Below the pieces are notes generated by a model that saw nothing but the letters and a program-made list of their open reading frames with translations, did no database searches and was not told the DNA's origin. From Actinomycetospora sp. TBRC 11914 (GTDB lineage: Bacteria; Actinomycetota; Actinomycetes; Mycobacteriales; Pseudonocardiaceae), in the NCBI RefSeq assembly GCF_012933465.1, contig NZ_JABBND010000013.1, positions 120,921 through 184,920 on the forward strand: 64,000 bases of DNA, read 5' to 3'. Numbering within the stretch: the first letter of the stretch is position 1; every line of letters begins with the position of its first letter. Positions 57,676 through 64,000 of the stretch are shown piece after piece. A program made the translations under genes and the position numbers.

Positions 57676-58680
57676 TCAGGCTCTCGCAGTGGTCGCGGCT
57701 GGAATCCGTCCCTCGAGCAGACCGCGGGCGGCGGCGGCGACCTTCTCGGCCGACGGCGTCACCTCCGCCTCCATGGCCGCGGCGACCGGCAGCGGGACGT
57801 TGCCGCCGGACACCCGCACGATCGGTGCGCGCAGGTCGTCGAAGGCCTCCTCGGCGAGGATCGCGGCGACGCCCGCCCCCCAGCCGAGCTGGCCGGGGTT
57901 CTCCTCGACGATCACCACCCGGCCGGTGCGCCGCGCGGAGGCGAGCACGGCGGCGGCGTCGAGGGGGACGAGGCAGCGCAGGTCGAGCACGTCGGCGGTG
58001 ACCCCGTCCCCGCCCAGTGCGTCCGCGGCCTGCTCGCACATTCCGACGGTGCGGGCGAGGCCGACGAGCGTGACGTCGTCGCCGGCGCGGCGCCGGGCCG
58101 CCTCCCCGAGCCCGACCAGGTGGTCGCCGGTGGGCCGCTCGGCCTTCGTCCCGAACAGGGCCTTGTGCTCGAAGACCAGCACCGGCTCGTCGTCGCGGAT
58201 GGACGCGGCGAGCAGCCCCCACATGTCGTCAGGCGTCGACGGTGAGACGATCTTGATGCCCGGGATGCACATCGCCCAGTTCTCGACGGATTGGCTGTGC
58301 TGGGCGCCGAACCCGAGCCCGCCGCCGTTGGTCCCGCGGACGACCAGCGGCATCGTCAGCTGGCCCCCGGTCATGTAGCAGGCCTTGGCGATCTCGTTGG
58401 CGATCTGGTCCCAGCACGTGGCGTAGAAGTCGGAGAACATGATCTCCGCGACCGGACGGAGCCCGGCGGCGGCGGCCCCCATCGCGGCCCCGGCGATGGC
58501 CTGCTCGGAGATCGGGGTGTCCCACACCCGGGCGGCGCCGAAGCGGTCCTTCAGGCCGGCCGTGGTCTTGAAGACCCCGCCCGACCCGACGTCCTCGCCG
58601 AGCAGCACCACGGACTCGTCGCGGGCCATCTCCTGCTCGAGCGCCGCCGCCACGGCCTCGCGGAACGTCAGTTGCGCCAC
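57676..58680 (-). CDS. 2-oxoacid/acetoin dehydrogenase E1 beta subunit
   Basis: A 334-residue TPP-enzyme beta subunit with LGEDVGSGGVFKTTAGL, DTPISEQAIAGAAMGAA, EIMFSDFYATCWDQI and VEENPGQLGWGAGV. I chose the GTG at 58680, which has GGGAG 8 bases upstream and overlaps the alpha stop by 13 bases; a start at 58713 would add 11 residues. No E2 or E3 gene lies nearby, so it either shares those of another complex or works as an acetoin-dehydrogenase-like E1 pair. Confidence 0.88.
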   Translation of the reverse strand: MAQLTFREAVAAALEQEMARDESVVLLGEDVGSGGVFKTTAGLKDRFGAARVWDTPISEQAIAGAAMGAAAAGLRPVAEIMFSDFYATCWDQIANEIAKACYMTGGQLTMPLVVRGTNGGGLGFGAQHSQSVENWAMCIPGIKIVSPSTPDDMWGLLAASIRDDEPVLVFEHKALFGTKAERPTGDHLVGLGEAARRRAGDDVTLVGLARTVGMCEQAADALGGDGVTADVLDLRCLVPLDAAAVLASARRTGRVVIVEENPGQLGWGAGVAAILAEEAFDDLRAPIVRVSGGNVPLPVAAAMEAEVTPSAEKVAAAARGLLEGRIPAATTARA

Positions 58681-59684
58681 GTCGAGCTCCCGTCGCTCCA
58701 CATCCCGGTCCACGCCGCGGCGGCGTCCGGGGCCGGCTCCGCCAGGACGTGCGCGGCCAGCGCGTCCATCTCGCCCTTGACCCGGGCCACCAGCGCCTCG
58801 GACTGGTCGACGGTCATCTCGCCGGACCGCGCGAGGTCGGTCGCCAGCCGGACGAGCGGGTCACGGGCCCGGGCGGCCGACACCTCGTCGGGGTGGCGGT
58901 AGGCCCCGCCGTCCGCCACCGAGTGCCCGGTCAGCCGGTAGGTCGTGGCCTCGACGAGCGTCGGTCCGTCGCCGCGACGGGCGCGCTCGACGGCGGCCCG
59001 CGCGACCTCCCGGACCGCGGCCACGTCGTTGCCGTCGACGACGAGCGGCTCCAGGCCGTACGCGGGCGCGCGGTCGGCCGCGGGCCGCTCGACGGGGATC
59101 ACGTCCCCGATCGGCGTGTACTCCATGTAGTGGTTGTTCTCGCAGACGAAGACCGCCGGGAGCTTCCACACCGCGGCGAGGTTCACCGCCTCGTGGAAGG
59201 CGCCGATGTTCGTCGTGCCGTCGCCGAAGAAGCAGGCCGTGACGCCGCCGTCGCCGCGGATGCGGCTCGCCCACGCCATCCCGACCGCCGTCGGGATGTG
59301 GCCGCCCACGATCGCGTACGACCCGTAGTAGCCGTGCTCGACGCTCGTGATGTGCATCGAGCCGCCCTTGCCGCCGCACACCCCCCCGACGCGGCCGAGC
59401 AGCTCGCGCAGCACCGCCTCCTCGGAGGCGCCGCGGGCCAGGGCGTGGGCGTGGCCGCGGTAGGTGCCCAGCGAGGCGTCGCCGGGGCCGAGCGCGGCGG
59501 CCACGCCCACCGCGATGGCCTCCTGCCCGAGCCCGAGGTGGGCCGGGCCCCGGACCCGTCCCTGCCGGTAGAGCACGTCGAGCTTCGTCTCGAACTGGCG
59601 GATCCGGAGCATGCGCTCGTACAGGTCCCGCAGGTCCGACGCTGCGTGCGCGGGTCGGGGAGGGGCGGCCTCGGGCGCTTCCAC
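58668..59684 (-). CDS. 2-oxoacid/acetoin dehydrogenase E1 alpha subunit
   Basis: A 338-residue TPP-dependent alpha subunit. The TPP/Mg motif is GDGTTNIGAFHEAVNLAA ending at ENNHY, with HLGLGQEAIAVG and GGKGGSMHI for cofactor and subunit contacts. It lacks the phosphorylation-loop features of mitochondrial enzymes and is closest in pattern to AcoA-type acetoin dehydrogenase. First gene of the leftward E1alpha-E1beta-MetE-like operon. The upstream gap of 87 bases to the threonine aldolase gene holds no promoter that I can define. Confidence 0.88.
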   Translation of the reverse strand: MEAPEAAPPRPAHAASDLRDLYERMLRIRQFETKLDVLYRQGRVRGPAHLGLGQEAIAVGVAAALGPGDASLGTYRGHAHALARGASEEAVLRELLGRVGGVCGGKGGSMHITSVEHGYYGSYAIVGGHIPTAVGMAWASRIRGDGGVTACFFGDGTTNIGAFHEAVNLAAVWKLPAVFVCENNHYMEYTPIGDVIPVERPAADRAPAYGLEPLVVDGNDVAAVREVARAAVERARRGDGPTLVEATTYRLTGHSVADGGAYRHPDEVSAARARDPLVRLATDLARSGEMTVDQSEALVARVKGEMDALAAHVLAEPAPDAAAAWTGMWSDGSSTWRN

Positions 59685-59771
59685 GCCGCCGAAAGTAGTG
59701 ACGCACGTCGCACCGGGGCATCGTCCGCGCAGGCCAACAGATCGCGCGGGCTTCGGCCGCCGGTGCCGACC

Positions 59772-60791
59772 TCAGGCCGGGACCGGCAGCGCCGCCGCGC
59801 GCTCCAGCGCCGCCTCGACGTCGTCGCGCGTGAGGTCGCGGTGCGTCACGAACCGCACCCCGGGGCCGAACGGGACCGCCCGCACCCCGACCTCCTCGAG
59901 CCCGGCGACGACCGTCGCCGCGTCCGAGGTCGTCACCAGCACGATGTTGGTCTCCGGGGTGGACACCGGCCAGCCGCGCGCGGCCAGCTCGTCCGCGAGC
60001 AGCCGCGCGTGCTCGTGGTCGGCGGCCAGGTCGGCGACGTTGTCGAGCGCGAGCAGGCCCGCCGCGCCCAGGACGCCGCCCTGCCGGATCCCGCCGCCGA
60101 GCATCTTGCGCAGCCGCCACGCCCGCCCGATGAACGCCGCCGACCCCGCCACGACCGAGCCCACCGGTGCGCCGAGGCCCTTGGACAGGCAGACGCTCAC
60201 GGTGTCGACGCCCTCGGCGAGCTCCGCCGGGGTCACCCCCCGGGCGACCGCCGCGTGCCAGATCCGGGCGCCGTCGAGGTGGACCGCGAGCCCGGCGTCG
60301 CGGGCCGCGGCGACGAGGGCCCGGTGCTCGGCCACGGGGGTCACCGCGCCGCCCGCGGAGTTGTGGGTGTTCTCCAGGCACAGCAGCCGGGTGCGCAGGC
60401 CGAAGTACGGGCCCGCGGTGCCGGCCGCCGCGGTGACCCCGTCCGGCGTCGGACGGCCCGGCCCGGCGGCGTGCGGCAGCGGTGCCGGGACGCCCCCGGC
60501 GAGCCAGGCGGCCGTCCCCAGCTCGGCCTCCAGCACGTGCGCCCCGGCCGGCGCGAGGAAGCGGTCGCCGCGCTGCAGGTGGTCCATGAGCGCGATCGCG
60601 TTGGCCATGCAGCCGGTCGGGGTCCACAGCGCCGCCTCGGTGCCGAGCAGGTCCGCGACGCGGCGCTGCAGGGCGTCGAGGGTGGGGTCGCCGTCGAGGA
60701 CGTCGTCGCCGACCTCGGCGGTCGCCATCGCGTGGCGCATGGCGTCGGTGGGGCGGGTGACGGTGTCGGAGCGCAGGTCGACGGGGGTCAC
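59772..60791 (-). CDS. Low-specificity L-threonine aldolase
   Basis: PLP enzyme splitting threonine or allo-threonine to glycine and acetaldehyde. The 339 residues start [21 protein letters not shown] and [10 protein letters not shown] lie in the cofactor pocket, [11 protein letters not shown] contains the PLP-contacting Asp, and the Schiff-base lysine is in [12 protein letters not shown]. Standard family length. Divergent from purB with 57 bases between starts. Other beta-hydroxy amino acids are possible substrates. Confidence 0.92.
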   Translation of the reverse strand: MTPVDLRSDTVTRPTDAMRHAMATAEVGDDVLDGDPTLDALQRRVADLLGTEAALWTPTGCMANAIALMDHLQRGDRFLAPAGAHVLEAELGTAAWLAGGVPAPLPHAAGPGRPTPDGVTAAAGTAGPYFGLRTRLLCLENTHNSAGGAVTPVAEHRALVAAARDAGLAVHLDGARIWHAAVARGVTPAELAEGVDTVSVCLSKGLGAPVGSVVAGSAAFIGRAWRLRKMLGGGIRQGGVLGAAGLLALDNVADLAADHEHARLLADELAARGWPVSTPETNIVLVTTSDAATVVAGLEEVGVRAVPFGPGVRFVTHRDLTRDDVEAALERAAALPVPA

Positions 60792-60848
60792 AGGGGTCAG
60801 AGCCTAGACAGAGGTCACAGTTCATCCTCACCCGTATCCTCGGGACAC

Positions 60849-62267
60849 GTGATCCCCAACGTCCTCGCCACGCGCTACGCCTCACCCGCCCTGCGCGACC
60901 TGTGGTCGCCCGAGCGCAAGGTCGTCGCCGAGCGCGAGCTGTGGCTGGCGGTCCTCGCCGCCCAGCGCGACCTGGGGATCGAGGTCCCGGACGGCGTCCT
61001 CGACGACTACCGGCGCGTGCTCGGGACCGTCGACCTGGACTCGATCGCGGCCCGCGAGCGGCGCACCCGCCACGACGTCAAGGCCCGCATCGAGGAGTTC
61101 GACGACCTCGCCGGCCACCAGCACGTGCACAAGGGCATGACGAGCCGGGACCTCACCGAGAACGTCGAGCAGCTCCAGATCCGCGACTCGCTGCGGCTGG
61201 TGGCGGACAAGACGGTCGCGGTGCTGGCCCGGCTGGCGCGGCTGGCCACGGAGTACGACCAGACCGTGATGGCCGGGCGCTCCCACAACGTCGCGGCCCA
61301 GGCCACGACGCTCGGCAAGCGGTTCGCCTCCGCCGCCGACGAGACCCTGGTCGCGTACCGCCGGCTCACCGAGCTGGTCGAGCGCTACCCGCTGCGCGGC
61401 GTCAAGGGCCCGGTCGGCACCGCGCAGGACATGCTCGGGCTGCTCGACGGCGACGCGACCAAGCTGGCCGACCTGGAACGGCGGGTCGCGGCCCACCTCG
61501 GGTTCTCCGAGGTGCTCACCAGCGTCGGGCAGGTCTACCCCCGCTCGCTCGACCACGACGTGCTCTCCGCCCTGGTCCAGCTCGCCGCCGGGCCGTCGTC
61601 GCTGGCCACCACGATCCGGCTGATGGCCGGCCAGGAGCTGGTGACGGAGGGCTTCCAGGCGGGCCAGGTGGGCTCGAGCGCGATGCCGCACAAGATGAAC
61701 ACCCGGTCCTGCGAGCGCGTCAACGGCCTCGCCGTCGTGCTGCGCGGCAACGCCTCGATGGTCGCCGAGCTGGCCGGGAACCAGTGGAACGAGGGCGACG
61801 TCTCGGACTCCGTCGTGCGCCGCGTCGCCCTGCCCGACGCCTTCTTCGCGATCGACGGGCTGCTCGAGACGTTCCTGACGGTGCTCGACGAGTTCGGCGC
61901 CTATCCCGCGGTGATCGCCCGCGAGCTGGACCGCTACCTGCCCTTCCTGGCGACGACGGCCGTGCTCATGGCCGCCGTCCGCGCAGGGGTCGGCCGCGAG
62001 ACCGCCCACGGGATCGTCGCCGAGCACGCCCGCGCGGTCGCCCTCGACATGCGGGAGAAGGGGATCGAGGGCAACGACCTGCTGGCCCGCCTCGCCGCCG
62101 ACACCCGGCTCGGGGTCTCCGAGGGCGACCTCGCGGCCGCCGTCGCCGACCCGTCGGCCTTCGTCGGCGCTGCGGGCGCGCAGGTCGCCGAGATCGCGCG
62201 GCGGGTGGCCGGGATCGTCGCGGCGCGCCCGGAGGCGGCGGCCTACGACCCCGCCCCGATCCTCTAG
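60849..62267 (+). CDS. purB: Adenylosuccinate lyase
   Basis: Works twice in purine synthesis: on SAICAR made through PurC, and on adenylosuccinate made by PurA. 472 residues. [19 protein letters not shown] (shortened in places) and [18 protein letters not shown] hold active-site histidines, and the catalytic loop is [13 protein letters not shown] with both serines. The GTG follows TATCCT by 8 bases, so it is probably leaderless. purC begins 11 bases after the stop. Confidence 0.96.
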   Translation: MIPNVLATRYASPALRDLWSPERKVVAERELWLAVLAAQRDLGIEVPDGVLDDYRRVLGTVDLDSIAARERRTRHDVKARIEEFDDLAGHQHVHKGMTSRDLTENVEQLQIRDSLRLVADKTVAVLARLARLATEYDQTVMAGRSHNVAAQATTLGKRFASAADETLVAYRRLTELVERYPLRGVKGPVGTAQDMLGLLDGDATKLADLERRVAAHLGFSEVLTSVGQVYPRSLDHDVLSALVQLAAGPSSLATTIRLMAGQELVTEGFQAGQVGSSAMPHKMNTRSCERVNGLAVVLRGNASMVAELAGNQWNEGDVSDSVVRRVALPDAFFAIDGLLETFLTVLDEFGAYPAVIARELDRYLPFLATTAVLMAAVRAGVGRETAHGIVAEHARAVALDMREKGIEGNDLLARLAADTRLGVSEGDLAAAVADPSAFVGAAGAQVAEIARRVAGIVAARPEAAAYDPAPIL

Positions 62268-62278
62268 CCTGCCCGGCC

Positions 62279-63196
62279 GTGGCAACCCTCGCGGACTACC
62301 CGCACCTCGCGTCGGGGAAGGTCCGCGACCTCTACGAGGTCGACGACGAGACGCTGCTGCTCGTGGCGTCCGACCGGATCTCGGCGTACGACCACGTGCT
62401 CTCCACCCCGATCCCCGACAAGGGCCGCGTGCTGACGGCGCTCTCGGTGTTCTGGTTCGGGCTGCTCGGCAGCCGGCCCGGCGTCTCGAGCAGCGACATC
62501 CCGGCGCCGCCGGTCGCCCACCACCTCGTCGCCTCCCGCGACGAGCGGATCCCCGACGAGGTCCGCGGGCGGGCCCTGCTGGTGCGCCGGCTCGAGATGA
62601 TCCCGGTCGAGTGCGTGGCGCGGGGCTACCTGGCCGGGTCGGGCACCGTCGACTACCGGCGCGACGGCGCGGTGTGCGGGGTGCCGCTGCCCGACGGGCT
62701 CACCGAGGCGAGCATGCTCCCGGCGCCGATCTTCACGCCGGCGACGAAGGCCGAGCTCGGCGAGCACGACGAGAACGTGACGTTCGCCGCCGTCGTCGAC
62801 CAGCTCGGCGCGGACCTCGCCGGGGCGCTGCGCGACACCACCCTGTCGATCTACGCGCGGGGGGCGGCCTACGCCGCGTCGCGCGGGATCATCCTCGCCG
62901 ACACCAAGCTCGAGTTCGGTCTCGACCGCTCCGGGACGCTCGTGCTCGGCGACGAGGTGCTGACCCCGGACTCCTCGCGGTTCTGGCCCGCCGACGGCTA
63001 CGCGCCGGGCCGGCCGCAGCCGTCGTTCGACAAGCAGTTCGTGCGCGACTGGCTCACCTCGCCGGAGTCCGGGTGGGACCGCCACGGCGACGCGCCGCCG
63101 CCCCCGCTGCCCGAGCGCGTCGTCGCGGCGACCCGCGAGCGCTACATCGAGGCCTACACCCGGCTCACCGGTCAGGCCTGGCCGCCGGCGCTGTAA
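62279..63196 (+). CDS. purC: Phosphoribosylaminoimidazole-succinocarboxamide synthase
   Basis: Adds aspartate to CAIR to make SAICAR. The 305 residues begin with [11 protein letters not shown] and then [20 protein letters not shown] and the ATP-grasp-related [11 protein letters not shown] and [11 protein letters not shown] are family marks. TAGCCT ends 8 bases before the GTG, partly overlapping the purB stop, so purC may have its own leaderless promoter in addition to readthrough from purB. Confidence 0.96.
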   Translation: MATLADYPHLASGKVRDLYEVDDETLLLVASDRISAYDHVLSTPIPDKGRVLTALSVFWFGLLGSRPGVSSSDIPAPPVAHHLVASRDERIPDEVRGRALLVRRLEMIPVECVARGYLAGSGTVDYRRDGAVCGVPLPDGLTEASMLPAPIFTPATKAELGEHDENVTFAAVVDQLGADLAGALRDTTLSIYARGAAYAASRGIILADTKLEFGLDRSGTLVLGDEVLTPDSSRFWPADGYAPGRPQPSFDKQFVRDWLTSPESGWDRHGDAPPPPLPERVVAATRERYIEAYTRLTGQAWPPAL

Positions 63197-63256
63197 ACGC
63201 CCCGTAGCGCCAGAGTTCACGCGGAGGTCCACCGGCCCTCACATCGGTGGGGCCTC

Positions 63257-63964
63257 ATGGTGGGCGTGGCTCGTCTCCTGGTCTCCGCCGCCGGCCTCGC
63301 GCCCGGCGCTCCCCTCGACGCGGCCGTCCGGTGCTGCGACGCCCTCGACGCCCGCCGCGTCCCCCTGACCCTGTTGGTCGGCCCGCGGCCCCACCCCGAG
63401 GTGGCCGCGTTCGCCGCGGCCCGCCGCCGCGCCGGGGACGCCGTCCTGCTGCGCGGCACGCGGGAGGCCCACGACGGCGGCCGGCCCTACCGCCGCCTGC
63501 CGCTGCTCGAGGCCCGCCTGCGCCTCGCCGGCGCGCTGCGCTCCGCCGAGACGCTGGGCCTCGCCGTCGACGGCTTCGCCGCCCCCGGCTGGGCGGCCTC
63601 CGCAGGGACCCGGCGGGCCCTCGCCGAGGCCGGGCTCGACCTGCTCCTCGACGACGCCGGCGTCCACCGGCTCGGTCCCGACGGGGTCCGGACGACGGGC
63701 GTGGCCGGCCCGGTCGTGCGCCCGGGGCAGCCCGCGTCGTTCCCCGGGGTGCGCCTGGGGCGCCGCCGCGTGGTCGAGCCGGCGCTGCGGCACCTCACCG
63801 TCGACGTGGCGACCGGCGTCCGGCCGCTCGTCGAGGCGGTCGACGAGGCCCTGGCCGCCGACGCGATCCCCGCCGTCCCGGCCGCGCTGGTGGGGCCGGC
63901 CGGGCGTCGGCCCCGTCGTCCCGACGCGGTCGTCGACCCGGAGCTCTGGTCGACGACCGCGTAG
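63257..63964 (+). CDS. DUF2334/polysaccharide-deacetylase-like protein
   Basis: A 235-residue protein starting at an ATG after a GGGGCCTC stretch. VARLLVSAAGLAPGAPLDAAVRCCDAL and LTLLVGPRPHPEVAAF follow the first strands of DUF2334-type deacetylase barrels. However, the usual metal-binding HxxxH pair is not obvious, and the N-terminal Asp motif reads as Ala/Pro-rich sequence. It may be a degraded or non-catalytic member. Placed after purC with a 60-base gap. The call is tentative. Confidence 0.55.
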   Translation: MVGVARLLVSAAGLAPGAPLDAAVRCCDALDARRVPLTLLVGPRPHPEVAAFAAARRRAGDAVLLRGTREAHDGGRPYRRLPLLEARLRLAGALRSAETLGLAVDGFAAPGWAASAGTRRALAEAGLDLLLDDAGVHRLGPDGVRTTGVAGPVVRPGQPASFPGVRLGRRRVVEPALRHLTVDVATGVRPLVEAVDEALAADAIPAVPAALVGPAGRRPRRPDAVVDPELWSTTA

Positions 63965-64000
63965 GAGGTGCGCTCCGCGCTCGTGAGCAGAAAGTGCCGG

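Overview
The window comes from a very GC-rich actinobacterial chromosome. GTG starts and 4-base GTGA/ATGA overlaps are common, and many genes start on a GTG or ATG placed 6 to 8 bases after a TAnnnT-like box, as expected for leaderless mRNAs. Gene content and order (dnaK-grpE-dnaJ-hspR, clpB, pyrE, a SpoU methylase, dedA, fba, a DUF3151 gene, purA) recall the mycobacterial dnaK-to-clpB neighbourhood. A Pseudonocardia-like member of the Pseudonocardiaceae is the best guess; this rests on recall, not on a search.

Bases 1-6210 hold the end of a conjugation-type secretion cluster: a VirB4-like ATPase, a polytopic TrbL-like protein, a small anchored protein and an NlpC/P60 wall hydrolase. Bases 6269-15625 hold the HspR heat-shock regulon with three HAIR operators, plus a globin-reductase divergent from clpB. 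Bases 15640-16101 are a gene-free array of hairpins and repeats. Bases 16116-30661 are housekeeping: ABC-F ATPase, pyrE, rRNA methylase, DedA, a SigE-type sigma factor, fba, purA, a UBP zinc finger, a glycerophosphodiesterase and purD. Bases 30681-32502 are a two-gene WXG100/transglycosylase cassette bounded by a 43-bp inverted repeat.

Bases 32541-59684 are accessory metabolism lying between purD and purB/purC. They hold an aminotransferase, a cobalt-type nitrile hydratase operon, a MEDS/PucR/molybdopterin-oxidoreductase operon and, most notably, a coenzyme M (CoM) island (about 40.3-55.3 kb). One rightward operon encodes phosphosulfolactate synthase, an uncharacterised Cys/His-rich protein, an aspartase/fumarase-type lyase and a PLP desulfhydrase-like enzyme. 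These fit de novo CoM synthesis from phosphoenolpyruvate and sulfite. A MetE-like epoxyalkane:CoM transferase candidate follows. Convergent to it lie a 2-ketopropyl-CoM oxidoreductase/carboxylase with its special catalytic residues intact and a second aspartase/fumarase-type lyase. A divergent leftward operon adds a CoA-disulfide-reductase-like flavoprotein, two hydroxyalkyl-CoM dehydrogenases (R-like and S-like), a two-subunit CoA-transferase and an ADP-forming acyl-CoA synthetase.

Read together: an epoxide is opened by CoM, the hydroxyalkyl-CoM is oxidised to ketoalkyl-CoM, that is reductively cleaved and carboxylated to a beta-keto acid, and the acid is activated to its CoA ester. No alkene monooxygenase is visible, so the epoxide source is unknown. 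To the right lie a lactate-monooxygenase-like enzyme, a second MetE-like transferase with 2-oxoacid dehydrogenase E1 subunits, a threonine aldolase, purB, purC and a DUF2334-like protein. The last 36 bases hold nothing recognisable. No tRNA, rRNA, CRISPR array or insertion-sequence transposase was seen.
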